64,000 nt of DNA from a virus, in IMG/VR virus record IMGVR_UViG_3300046530_000052, positions 62,001 to 126,000 of that record. One strand, given 5' to 3'. Below are positions 25,096-33,078 of this stretch, piece after piece. The translations under genes and the position numbers were made by a program. The notes under the pieces are model-generated. The model searched no databases, was not told the DNA's origin, and saw only the letters and a program-made list of their open reading frames with translations. Position 1 is the stretch's first letter, and every line of letters starts with the position of its first letter.

Positions 25096-25121
25096 GTTCA
25101 GAGCGCGTCCTTCCTTTTGTG
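25082..25121 (+). terminator. terminator overlapping the helicase stop codon
   Basis: GCGCTCTG (25082-25089) pairs with CAGAGCGC (25099-25106), then gtccttccttttgt. The first arm is the last codons of the helicase and the TAA stop (25093-25095) lies in the loop, so terminating ribosomes would cover the hairpin. Confidence 0.65.
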
Positions 25122-25131
25122 GGTGATCAAC

Positions 25132-25587
25132 ATGCTACCTCACTTAACCAGCCAAACACTGGTACTGTTAAAAACCGGCTGCAACGGGGTAAATTCAGTC
25201 CTCGGTGAAATCGGTGTTATTAAGTGCCTAGAGGATTACCTCAAGTACACCCGAACTGGTAATGCTGTTTGTGCCATTGCGGGCGAAGAGTTGGTGTGGA
25301 AAGATCCGGAGTTCGTTGAAGATTTTGTCGACAGTCATCTCTTTGATAAAGACGGTGTACCGCTGTTGTCGACATGCGGAGAGGAATTTCACGCTGCATT
25401 AAACGATCCAACCAATGCCAAGATCGGTTACGAGATGGAGATCTTTGATTCAGTCGAAGGACTCTTCATCAGCAATCAATCCGTGTTGGGGGATCTCGCC
25501 GCTAATTATTGCATCGAGAACTGGGAAGTTGTTCGTCAACTCCCGGGACTAATGGTTCTGTCTGTTAAGGGAGCTAAAGTCAAATAG
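25132..25587 (+). CDS. hypothetical protein, first of two tandem paralogues, 151 aa
   Basis: ATG at 25132 has GGGTGA about 8 bases upstream. Residues about 45-72 carry WKDPEFVEDFVDSHLFDKDG, repeated in diverged form in the next gene (WANPVWIEDRV ... LFDEDG), and the two align along most of their length; they are tandem duplicates. The protein is acidic, with no signal or membrane segment. No family recognised. Less biased codons than the following genes. Confidence 0.75.
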   Translation: MLPHLTSQTLVLLKTGCNGVNSVLGEIGVIKCLEDYLKYTRTGNAVCAIAGEELVWKDPEFVEDFVDSHLFDKDGVPLLSTCGEEFHAALNDPTNAKIGYEMEIFDSVEGLFISNQSVLGDLAANYCIENWEVVRQLPGLMVLSVKGAKVK

Positions 25588-25616
25588 ACAACAATAGGTA
25601 CGTCACTAACCAGCCG

Positions 25617-26426
25617 GTGTTTCTGGAATACAGAAGCAATATTGAATGGGACTCTGTTATCCAAGAGATTATGGAAGAGATCCTTGACAATGCATTTCGT
25701 TATGGCGATGGATTTGGAGGCTTTAGTCTATTCGGGGGTACTCCTAGTTGGGCTAACCCTGTTTGGATAGAAGACCGAGTTCGTGGCCTGTTGTTTGACG
25801 AAGACGGTTGGCCTCGCCGGAGTGTCGATGATGGTGAGTATTGGGAGTTCCTTAGGGCTCCTAAGACTGTGGTGAATAGGTACACCGCAATCATCACCGA
25901 TATCACGGAGAGACTTATTGTCGACAATGCGCTTCTGCTTAATTCCCTGTATTCACGCTATCTAGTAGAGAGCACAGAATACACCAGAACCGTTCGAAAC
26001 CACATCATAATCAAGCTCACTGGGTGGGACAAAATGGCTAAGCAATCTTTTGCACCAGTTCCGAAGAACGTGAAATCCGTTATCATCAGACTCCCGAGCT
26101 CGCCGACGGACAATGTTGACAAACAGTTCATGTTACGACTGCTGGTGGTCGAGCGCATTCGTGCGTACATCGACGTGCTGGATTTTAAAGCACTCCAGGA
26201 GGAACTCCTCCAAAAACGTATTACCATTCCGGTGTACTACGAAACGGACGAACAAAAGAAAGACTACTTCGAGTCGGAGGCGATGGAGATCAGAAGTCTC
26301 TACGACCGTATCGAGCTGGATCCTTTGTTCAAAGAAGACTTCATGTCCCTCAAACCCTACCAAGGCCACAAGTGGGACCTCAAGTCCACCACTGAACACG
26401 CCATCCTCCTGTCTATCGAGGTTTAA
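25617..26426 (+). CDS. second tandem paralogue fused in frame to a further domain, 269 aa
   Basis: Residues 1-136 are a paralogue of the preceding protein (shared W-x2-P-x2-(V/I)ED and LFD-x-DG pattern, same end ...(I/V)-x-(K)LTG). Residues 140-269 form a different part beginning MAKQSFAPVP, with a Lys/Glu-rich helical region and better-biased codons. The junction holds Trp137 (TGG at 26025), where the first paralogue is near its stop; TGG is one base from TGA or TAG. The GTG at 25617 is the first in-frame start-like codon but has a poor ribosome site, so the true start is uncertain. The C-terminal part may also be made alone from ATG 26034. Function unknown. Confidence 0.6.
   Translation: MFLEYRSNIEWDSVIQEIMEEILDNAFRYGDGFGGFSLFGGTPSWANPVWIEDRVRGLLFDEDGWPRRSVDDGEYWEFLRAPKTVVNRYTAIITDITERLIVDNALLLNSLYSRYLVESTEYTRTVRNHIIIKLTGWDKMAKQSFAPVPKNVKSVIIRLPSSPTDNVDKQFMLRLLVVERIRAYIDVLDFKALQEELLQKRITIPVYYETDEQKKDYFESEAMEIRSLYDRIELDPLFKEDFMSLKPYQGHKWDLKSTTEHAILLSIEV
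26022..26036 (+). promoter_or_regulatory. internal ribosome site and possible start of a 130-aa protein (26034-26426)
   Basis: GGGTGGG at 26022-26028 followed by ATG at 26034 gives a usable ribosome site inside the fused frame. Initiation here would give MAKQSFAPVP... as a free protein, with its own codon style, ending at 26426. The start of gene 26428 follows directly. Confidence 0.45.
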
Positions 26427-26427
26427 T

Positions 26428-26991
26428 GTGGAATTCCTTATTGTCAAGCTGGACCCGGATACTCGTGATGAACTGTATTCGGACATCAACCCCAATCTCG
26501 TTGACTTCGTTCTGCTGGAAGCCATCACCCTCGCCGGTAAAGAGATGATCAACAACCCTGATGCCATGATCGAAGCCTCAGGTGATGAAGTCTATCACCT
26601 GAACGATCCTGACATCGACATGGAAGACAGTATCCGCGCAATCCTCGACGTGATGGTGGAAACCGACAAACTCGCCGGCGTCGACACCACTGCTGAAGGT
26701 TACGACATCGAAGAGAAGTACCCGTTCATTTCGGACAAACTGGTACTGGCGCTGTCGTCGATCACCTTTGCTAACAAAGTTGGCGAAGTGATCATGTTCC
26801 ACAACGTTATCTCTAATCCGAAGTTTGCCCAAGGCGTACACGTCAAAGGCACTCACCTGGGTAACGTCGCTACACTGTCGTTGACACCACTGGCTGAAGC
26901 TGCTCAAGCGGCGGTTGCGGTATCGAAAGCGGTAGAGATGGTCAAAGAGCAACTCATCAATGACCTGAACTCCCACATCAAGAAAGGCTGA
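26428..26991 (+). CDS. abundant hypothetical protein, 187 aa, GTG start
   Basis: The start is GTG at 26428, two bases after the previous stop, with GAGG 6 bases before it; the frame is open far upstream but that region belongs to the previous gene. The first half is acidic (NDPDIDMEDSIRAILDVM), and the end is an Ala-rich helix (LAEAAQAAVAVSKAVEMV) with a Lys-Lys-Gly tail. Codons are strongly biased, similar to the chimallin candidate, so the product should be abundant. It lies between the helicase and the vRNAP fragment, a stretch that in phiKZ holds nucleus-associated genes. No motif recognised. Confidence 0.75.
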   Translation: MEFLIVKLDPDTRDELYSDINPNLVDFVLLEAITLAGKEMINNPDAMIEASGDEVYHLNDPDIDMEDSIRAILDVMVETDKLAGVDTTAEGYDIEEKYPFISDKLVLALSSITFANKVGEVIMFHNVISNPKFAQGVHVKGTHLGNVATLSLTPLAEAAQAAVAVSKAVEMVKEQLINDLNSHIKKG

Positions 26992-27007
26992 CACCCCCCA
27001 CTTAATA

Positions 27008-27058
27008 CCCTCCTAGCCCCGTCAAGGGCTAGGAGGGGTTAGGACCTTTCTTTTTTTT
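27008..27058. terminator. strong terminator between convergent genes
   Basis: Perfect 12-bp stem CCCTCCTAGCCC (27008-27019) / GGGCTAGGAGGG (27026-27037), followed after a short gap by ctttcttttttttc. The minus-strand gene ends at 27059. Confidence 0.88.
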
Positions 27059-28363
27059 CTATTTCAATGCGATATCAAGGTCAAGGATCGACGTCTTGCT
27101 ACCAGCGGTGTGAGCGGCCTTCATACGTTGCAACATCATTCGGGTAGGGATCAACACGATCTCGGAGCTAAGACGTTCTCCGTAAGCTCCTAGGCCTATC
27201 CCGCAGCAGATCTGGCAATACTCACCATCAACCAAGATACAACGGTTGGTAACACGGACTTGAGTAGGCTTACCTACCAGACTGTCCACGTTCTCCTTGG
27301 TAATCAGGGTAGTTGCTTTGTTGATAGACGCATAAACACCAATCCAGTACTTCTTGTTGGACTTGGCGATCAACACTGTCTCAGTAGAAGGACTACCGCA
27401 ATCAGGAGTGGTCATGGAAACCACTGCACGACCGATCAGGCGCAGAGTTTCCTTAACCTGACTACCACCTTCACCTGTTGCCATGGAACGGCTGTACGAG
27501 CCTGCTACGGCGGTGTTGATGTACGCAGCCAGATGAGTAACGTCCCAGCCTTCATCCAGAGACTGAGTAAGCGCAACCCATCCATCCCCAGTGTCATTCG
27601 GCTCAATACCGAATGCAATGAACATCCGCTTCCGGCTGTTATCGATGAACTTCTTGTTAATGAAGAATTTCTTACTGGGTCCTTCCAGCATCTTCTTCAT
27701 GTCCAGTGCTACAACCTGGTCCACGATGGTGGTGAAGACAACCGGGTCATTCAGTTCGTGAGCATGCTCTTTGAAGAGACGATCACGAAGCGCAATAACT
27801 TCAGGGTCTACTGTCAGGGCATCCAGACCGCCCGGCTTGATGTAGTGGGTACCCAAGCCTTCAAGGAAGTTACAGTTGTGGGTGAACATGAGACATTCAT
27901 CCACAGAGGCTTTGCCCTGAGGAACTGTTTCACCCTGTTTAGGGTTGTCAACCATGATCTCCCGGAAGAGGTCTTCAAAGAACCCTTTGGTAAACTCACG
28001 GTTAACGTATTCAACAGTACCCTTGAACGGCTCCCAGATCAGGATGATGTTGAAGATGAACAACCCGAAGGTGGTCTTAACCGGTTTACCTTTCAGGATA
28101 GGGTGGAAGTCACCCGGCAGTTCTAGCAACTCATCCATGTAGAAGAGAGGTTCATTGACGTTACCCCCTTCAACCCGAACAGGCATGCCATCGATAAGGG
28201 TCCAGTGATAACCTTTCTCGATATAGACCGCATGAGGTTCCAGTTTGAACAGTTCAGACGAATCAGGGTCTTCGAACTGAATAGTGATCAGGGACTGGAT
28301 ACTGCCCTTGCTGTCGTAACCGTCATTGGTAATAAAGTGCTTGAGGTATTCGAGCTTATTCAC
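27059..28363 (-). CDS. virion RNA polymerase beta' fragment (gp80-like)
   Basis: 434 residues with the same order of marks as the C-terminal beta' subunit at 21479, but diverged: SYSRSMATGEGGSQVKETL (about 289-307, bridge/trigger region), then DCG (C322), then C375, C383 and C386 (zinc site C-x52-C-x7-C-x2-C), then LIPTRMMLQRMKAAHTAGS as the counterpart of the GEAVGxIAAQSIGEPGT block. It ends there, so jaw sequences are missing. As a second beta' fragment on the other strand it best fits the virion polymerase subunit phiKZ gp80, injected with the DNA to read early promoters. It starts at GTG (28363) with GGGG upstream and overlaps the preceding gene by 8 bp. Confidence 0.75.
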   Translation of the reverse strand: MNKLEYLKHFITNDGYDSKGSIQSLITIQFEDPDSSELFKLEPHAVYIEKGYHWTLIDGMPVRVEGGNVNEPLFYMDELLELPGDFHPILKGKPVKTTFGLFIFNIILIWEPFKGTVEYVNREFTKGFFEDLFREIMVDNPKQGETVPQGKASVDECLMFTHNCNFLEGLGTHYIKPGGLDALTVDPEVIALRDRLFKEHAHELNDPVVFTTIVDQVVALDMKKMLEGPSKKFFINKKFIDNSRKRMFIAFGIEPNDTGDGWVALTQSLDEGWDVTHLAAYINTAVAGSYSRSMATGEGGSQVKETLRLIGRAVVSMTTPDCGSPSTETVLIAKSNKKYWIGVYASINKATTLITKENVDSLVGKPTQVRVTNRCILVDGEYCQICCGIGLGAYGERLSSEIVLIPTRMMLQRMKAAHTAGSKTSILDLDIALK

Positions 28364-29258
28364 TGATGATTACCCCTTCAATCATTTCTTCTATTCTGGT
28401 GATCGAGGTAATGTCTTCAATCACACTGTACAGATACTGAGAGACCTTCTCTTTCAGCCAATGGTCGTTGATCTCGGAGATAAGGTAGAAACACAACACT
28501 TCCTTGGCGTACGCAAGGTTAGCTTCCACGGTATTAACCGCTAGGAGCTCCTCTAGGTAGTCTTTAAAGAAGTTTAGGTACGTTGGCATAGTGCCACCAG
28601 CCTGACCGTTGTTAATCAAGTGGTCGTACGCCTTAGTGCCTTCCAGAAACGCTTTGTTAGCTATCACCCGGTTAACAATGTTATCTGGAGTGTTGGCCAT
28701 CTCCTCGGGACTGAAGAGAGTATCCTTAATAGCTTTCAACGTTACTTCGGAAATGTCTTCGATCATGCACTCGTATTCCGACAGATCCTCATCTTCACCC
28801 CATAACTTCTGCATAGCCTGAAGGAGACGATTGACCGGCGGAATGTCCATGCATTCTAAAAGGGACTTCAGCCCGATGAGATCTTGATAGTCTTGGAGAC
28901 TCAAGAAGAAGTCCAGCAGTTTGCTCAACTCCTTGAGCTTGTCCTCACCAACCACGTCTTGATTGAGGGTAACTCCCATTTCAGTCAGCAGATTAATTGT
29001 ATTGACTGTCAACATTACAAAGACAGCCTGCTTCTTGACCGGCATGTCCAGGTCAGTGTTAGCAAGCACGTCAGCAATCTGGCTAGGGAGAACCGAGTTC
29101 TCATCCGACAGCATAATTAAATTAAACGCGTTATCCAATATTTTAGCCTGTAGAGGCGGGATAGCGCTGCGGAACGTAAACCACATCCCACCGACCATAG
29201 TGTCGGCGAGGTTACCTTCCTCGTTCAAGTCTACTGATTCTTCGACATCGATAAGCAT
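28356..29258 (-). CDS. hypothetical virion-associated protein, 300 aa
   Basis: First gene of a two-gene minus-strand unit with the vRNAP fragment (8-bp overlap). ATG at 29258 has AGAGGG upstream. It is acidic and almost entirely helical, with many Leu/Met (FVMLTVNTINLLTEMGV; LSKLLDFFLSLQDYQDLIGL). No catalytic motif. Coupling to the vRNAP subunit suggests a packaging partner or structural head protein (position of phiKZ gp81). Inference only. Confidence 0.7.
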   Translation of the reverse strand: MLIDVEESVDLNEEGNLADTMVGGMWFTFRSAIPPLQAKILDNAFNLIMLSDENSVLPSQIADVLANTDLDMPVKKQAVFVMLTVNTINLLTEMGVTLNQDVVGEDKLKELSKLLDFFLSLQDYQDLIGLKSLLECMDIPPVNRLLQAMQKLWGEDEDLSEYECMIEDISEVTLKAIKDTLFSPEEMANTPDNIVNRVIANKAFLEGTKAYDHLINNGQAGGTMPTYLNFFKDYLEELLAVNTVEANLAYAKEVLCFYLISEINDHWLKEKVSQYLYSVIEDITSITRIEEMIEGVIISE

Positions 29259-29297
29259 CGATTAACCCTCTGTTTAATTCAAGGAAGCTATAGCATC

Positions 29298-30149
29298 ATG
29301 GCAACTAAAAAACAAAGCATGAAAGCCAAAAAAGACACTCGCAAGAAGACGAAAGCGAAGGTTCGGGTTAAATCATCGCAGAGCAGTGTCTTCGGTCAAC
29401 GTAGCGCCGGTGGCTTCCACGACAAACGCGTCAGCATCTACGACCTGATCAACGACGTCAAAAGCGGCGCCACTCACATCAAGTCCAAACTGGCCAAAGG
29501 CGAGATTCCTGAAGTAGGGATCGACCGTCTGGACTTCCTGAAAGGTATTCAGGAAACCATGGGCCAAGTGATCAAGATGCACGGCGGTATCGCGGTGTAC
29601 ATGCTGCTGGCTGAGAACGAAAGCCGCTTCCAGATCACTCCTGAGAACGCCGAGCGTATCGAGGGCTACGAGCGTTCCGTTGTTCGCTTTGTAGAAAACG
29701 TTGATGCCGTGGTTCTGCTGGACCAAGCCAAGAAACTGCCAGAAGATTACATCGAACTGGTTATCGACATGGCCGACGTACTGCGTGACCTGATGGTTAT
29801 CCAGCACATTCCTACTTACGAGATGCTCAAGCGTAAGGAACAGGAAATCAACCGCTACATCACCGAACACCTGCCAACCGGTATGGACGTCTTCGAATAC
29901 ACCCGTGGTCTCCACGAAGAGCGTATCAAGCAGGTCGGTCCTCTGTACGTGACCACTGAAGGCGTCAGCGCCAAAGAGATCGCCGACATGGTCCTGATGA
30001 CTCAGGATCTCATGAACGAGAATGGTGAAGACGTTGTTGTCTCCGTTGACACCAGCAACATCAAGCCGGACGAGCATCCTGACGTCGAGCCGGTTAAAGA
30101 TATCCCGCAAGACCCTATTACCGAACAACGTATCAAGGACGCTCAATAA
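29298..30149 (+). CDS. virion structural protein candidate, 283 aa
   Basis: The first 30 residues are very basic (KKQSMKAKKDTRKKTKAKVR), which suggests nucleic-acid contact or a cleavable head peptide. The remainder is helical and acidic towards the C-terminus. Codons are highly biased. ATG at 29298 has AAGGA upstream; the stop overlaps the next start by 1 bp. The 39-bp space to the divergent gene 28356 has no recognisable promoter. It opens the late virion block. Confidence 0.7.
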   Translation: MATKKQSMKAKKDTRKKTKAKVRVKSSQSSVFGQRSAGGFHDKRVSIYDLINDVKSGATHIKSKLAKGEIPEVGIDRLDFLKGIQETMGQVIKMHGGIAVYMLLAENESRFQITPENAERIEGYERSVVRFVENVDAVVLLDQAKKLPEDYIELVIDMADVLRDLMVIQHIPTYEMLKRKEQEINRYITEHLPTGMDVFEYTRGLHEERIKQVGPLYVTTEGVSAKEIADMVLMTQDLMNENGEDVVVSVDTSNIKPDEHPDVEPVKDIPQDPITEQRIKDAQ

Positions 30150-31864
30150 TGGCTGACGAAAACAAACCGACCGAACCCACGGAACAGTCCGCTCTGGCCA
30201 GCGCTGTAGCAAGCGCCATTCCTCCGGCACCCAAGGTCTTCAGTTACGGCGATACCCACACCCCCGAGAACACCCCACTGAAGGTTCCGGTAAACTCTCT
30301 GCCTGAATCGGTAGGTAAGCTGGAAGACAGCGACGTCACTCGTGGTCAGGGCTTCACCACGGTGTACATCGGTAACAGTAAGGAAGACTACACTGCTGTT
30401 CAGGAACTGGTTTCCATCTGGTTCTCGATCAGCAGCATCCGTAACGCTTCCAAAGGCAACCGTATCAACCAGAGCATGCTCAACGCTGCCATGGCTGAAT
30501 GGAAACAGTACTGTGATGACAACTTCCCGGGCGTTACTTACGACGAGATGGAAGCGCGTGCGGCGGATATGTACCGCTACCTCCAGAACACGTCGGACCC
30601 GATCATGGTCAAGACCCGCATGATGCTGGAAGATGTTTCCAACGTCTACAAGGCCTCTGACACGATCGTGGTGGGTGACATCACCGGCATGATCCCGAGT
30701 GCTACGGCTAAGCCCAACAGTCTGTCTGAAGAGATGGAGCGTGGCGCTTCCCGCGGTAACTCCAGTCCGTACCTGTACTCGGTAGGTCTGCGTAACAGCT
30801 TCTGTAAGTTCCAGTTCTCCCGTGGTCACAAGACCGATGCGGCGATCATGATCAACGAGATCAACGCGACCATTCGTGGTTACGTTCGTACCGTCGGCGG
30901 TAACTCTCTGGTGTTGTCGACCATTGCCGGTTACCGTGCTGTCTGGAACTGGCTGGTTCCTTATATCACCAGCTCCAGTGTTGACGGCGTTGCTGACTTC
31001 AACGATCTGGCTCGGGTTATCCGTTTCCGTGACATGGAAGTTATCCTGGCTGCGCTGCTGGCGTCCTTCGAAGACGATGAAGCCAACATGGACCTGCGTT
31101 GCTTCAACATGGGCTGTGACTGGAGCTCGTACGAGAAGATCAACCCTGCGCTGCTGGTTCGCGCTCGTCCGGTAGCTCATACCGAACAAGAGCTGGCTGT
31201 TCTGGGTAACATCTTCAACGGTACTGCTCGCTACAACATCCGTCAGGTTCTGGACTTGATCGACAATGCCACCTACGGCATCGAAGATAACTACCTGTAC
31301 AACGAGAAGCAGACCATTCGTCTGACCATGGGTTCGACTTCGTTGGCTGAGGCCTTCGCTGCGCTGGACTACATGGTTACTCAGGTGGATCCGCAGATCG
31401 CCAGTGCACGTAGCACCCTGACCGACCAGGCTGCTCTGGAAGCTCAGATCGGTATCATCCTGAGCGGTGTTGGTGGTTGCGAGTTCCTGCATTGGGTTAA
31501 AGAGTTCGCTCTGCTGCCTGAACCGGGTACCGAAGGCGAGCCGAAGATCTTCAAGCGTCGTGACTCTGACCAGCTCGAGTTCAACAAAGGCCTGCGTGGC
31601 GTGTTGAAGGTAGACCCTTACCTCGACAACCAAGTTACCCGGTTCGCGTACACCGTTGGTCCGTACATGACCAAGACCTTTATCGGTCTGCGTAACTGCA
31701 AGTGCCCGAAATGTGGCAAGGGTGCTGAAGAAGTGAACGGTCAAGCTCGCAACTTGGGCTACACCCCGATCGATGTGTTCATGACTTTTTTTACCCATAC
31801 CCAGTTCATGTTGGTGCGTCAAGCGGAAGCGAAACAGCGAGTCGAGCTCGCAGCCCGCTCTTAA
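30149..31864 (+). CDS. virion structural protein with C-terminal zinc-binding CxxC pair, 571 aa
   Basis: Coupled to the preceding gene. The N-terminal 60 residues are Ala/Pro/Glu-rich. The core contains CFNMGCDW at about 311-318 and, near the C-terminus, NCKCPKCGK (about 516-524), a likely zinc site. T4-type baseplate hub/chaperone proteins (gp26 family) combine a Cys-containing core with a partner read just downstream, so a tail assembly role is possible, but unproven. Near the 3' end there is a seven-T run in slippery phase (31786-31792). Codons biased. Confidence 0.7.
   Translation: MADENKPTEPTEQSALASAVASAIPPAPKVFSYGDTHTPENTPLKVPVNSLPESVGKLEDSDVTRGQGFTTVYIGNSKEDYTAVQELVSIWFSISSIRNASKGNRINQSMLNAAMAEWKQYCDDNFPGVTYDEMEARAADMYRYLQNTSDPIMVKTRMMLEDVSNVYKASDTIVVGDITGMIPSATAKPNSLSEEMERGASRGNSSPYLYSVGLRNSFCKFQFSRGHKTDAAIMINEINATIRGYVRTVGGNSLVLSTIAGYRAVWNWLVPYITSSSVDGVADFNDLARVIRFRDMEVILAALLASFEDDEANMDLRCFNMGCDWSSYEKINPALLVRARPVAHTEQELAVLGNIFNGTARYNIRQVLDLIDNATYGIEDNYLYNEKQTIRLTMGSTSLAEAFAALDYMVTQVDPQIASARSTLTDQAALEAQIGIILSGVGGCEFLHWVKEFALLPEPGTEGEPKIFKRRDSDQLEFNKGLRGVLKVDPYLDNQVTRFAYTVGPYMTKTFIGLRNCKCPKCGKGAEEVNGQARNLGYTPIDVFMTFFTHTQFMLVRQAEAKQRVELAARS
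31786..31792 (+). other. possible -1 slippery heptamer T TTT TTT
   Basis: Seven T parsed as ACT TTT TTT in the frame of the 571-aa gene fits the X XXY YYZ rule. A -1 shift would enter a frame that stays open through the upstream stop to 32361 and would fuse the two products. No clear stimulating hairpin is seen directly downstream. Confidence 0.3.
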
Positions 31865-31884
31865 TCACGGGGGAGGCTTTCCAT

Positions 31885-32361
31885 AACGATCAGTACAGGC
31901 AAGCGTTCGCTAACTTAGCGGACATCGATCAGTCTATCTTCACGACTGAACAGCTTGCCTTGAACAAAGATCTGTTATACGACATGAATATGGGTTATAT
32001 CGACGTCAAGCGAATTCGACCCGGTCATGGTGCTCTCTATTACGAGGCCGAGAATGAGTACAATCATCCTTGGTCAATGGAATACGTGATGGAACAGTAT
32101 CATTTCCATAAGCTGCACGAGTTCATGACGTTGACGGAATACCTGAACACACCTGCCTTTATGGTTAAGCGAATCCTTAAAGGCAGTGCTAAAGGCAAAG
32201 CTGATCGCGCTAAATGGGATGAGGAGAAAAGGAAGGAAGCTGAGCGGCTCAAGAAGGGTCAGTTCAAGGACACTTCCAATCCCAACATGCCTATTGAAGA
32301 TGAGCAACTTGCTGAAGCATGGAAACTTGCCAATACAGAAATGGGAGGCAAGAACCAATAA
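31885..32361 (+). CDS. small protein with apparently broken start codon, about 158 aa
   Basis: Coding-quality sequence begins right after the preceding stop: HNDQYRQAFANLADIDQS and onward, charged and helical, ending with a Lys-rich helix (AKGKADRAKWDEEKRKEAER) and MGGKNQ. A very strong ribosome site GGGGGAGG lies at 31869-31876, but where ATG is expected (31883) the sequence reads ATAACGATCAG. Adding one G (ATGAACGATCAG) restores ATG in frame with exactly this protein. So the start codon has been lost by a one-base deletion, or the assembly has an error there. The remaining in-frame start is TTG 31960, without a good site; -1 frameshifting from the preceding gene is another route. Probably a tail or baseplate assembly protein by position. 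Confidence 0.6.
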   Translation, partial: NDQYRQAFANLADIDQSIFTTEQLALNKDLLYDMNMGYIDVKRIRPGHGALYYEAENEYNHPWSMEYVMEQYHFHKLHEFMTLTEYLNTPAFMVKRILKGSAKGKADRAKWDEEKRKEAERLKKGQFKDTSNPNMPIEDEQLAEAWKLANTEMGGKNQ

Positions 32362-32371
32362 GCTTATATCT

Positions 32372-32404
32372 CAGGCCTCCCTTTGGGGAGGTCTGGGTAT
32401 TTTA
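32372..32404 (+). terminator. intrinsic terminator
   Basis: CAGGCCTCCC (32372-32381) pairs with GGGAGGTCTG (32386-32395), one wobble, followed by ggtattttatgg. Confidence 0.7.
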
Positions 32405-32456
32405 TGGTGTACACCCATGTAGCACTTTATTTTCTATTCAGGAAGGGGCCCCTTTC

Positions 32457-33068
32457 ATGAGCAAACGCGAAGATTACGTTGCACCGGTAGTTGAGAAACT
32501 ATCCGGCGAGCAACTGCCTGCTGTGGAGGTTGTTGAAACCGCCCCAGTAGTTAAAGCGGAGACTGCACGTCTTCCGGGTATTGTTATCCCCACACAGATC
32601 GGTGTTGGTAAGCTGCTGAACGCCAAGGCGACCGCAGTGACCGACATCCTGATCAGCCGTGTTGAAAAGCACCTCGGTCACACCATCGGCGAAGTTGGCT
32701 TTGTCGATAAAGAAGATCGGGCTAACGAGCAGGGCGGTTTCATCAATACCGTTCTGGGTAGCTTGGAGCTGGACTTCGACAAGTATGTGGTCTTCACTGA
32801 CTACCTGCTGACCCAGCTGCGTGAAAACGCTGCCTCGATCAACACGGGTAAACTGCTTCGTCATATGGCCGGCTTGCCCGAGTCGTACGACAAAGACAAG
32901 GTTCGCAAGTACACCACGTACATGTCGTTCCTGACCCGCATTGCGTTGAACTGGAACATCCGCTACAAACTGAACACCCTGATCGACGTTAACTTGTTCG
33001 TCTCGGGTTTCAGCGAGAAAGGCTCGGAAAACATCACCACTTATTTCAACCAGCTTCAGAACGTTTAA
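32457..33068 (+). CDS. virion structural protein candidate, 203 aa
   Basis: ATG at 32457 has GGAAGGGG upstream; the frame is open before it but runs through the terminator. The N-terminal 45 residues are Val/Glu/Pro-rich and probably flexible. The rest contains an alternating pattern (VGKLLNAKATAVTDILISRVEKHLG) and an aromatic C-terminus. Biased codons and position at the head of the inner-body genes suggest a virion protein. No family recognised. Confidence 0.7.
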   Translation: MSKREDYVAPVVEKLSGEQLPAVEVVETAPVVKAETARLPGIVIPTQIGVGKLLNAKATAVTDILISRVEKHLGHTIGEVGFVDKEDRANEQGGFINTVLGSLELDFDKYVVFTDYLLTQLRENAASINTGKLLRHMAGLPESYDKDKVRKYTTYMSFLTRIALNWNIRYKLNTLIDVNLFVSGFSEKGSENITTYFNQLQNV

Positions 33069-33078
33069 GGATTCCATC

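Noticed and set aside
26113-26427. Upstream extension of gene 26428
   Set aside because: The region belongs to gene 25617 in another frame, and its translation in this frame is Arg/Ser-rich shadow sequence.
30143-31822. Long minus-strand frame opposite the 571-aa virion gene
   Set aside because: Same antisense effect of codon bias; the plus gene has a ribosome site, coupling to its neighbours and a plausible Cys-containing protein.
32319-32456. N-terminal extension of gene 32457
   Set aside because: It runs through the preceding gene and its terminator; GGAAGGGG before ATG 32457 decides the start.
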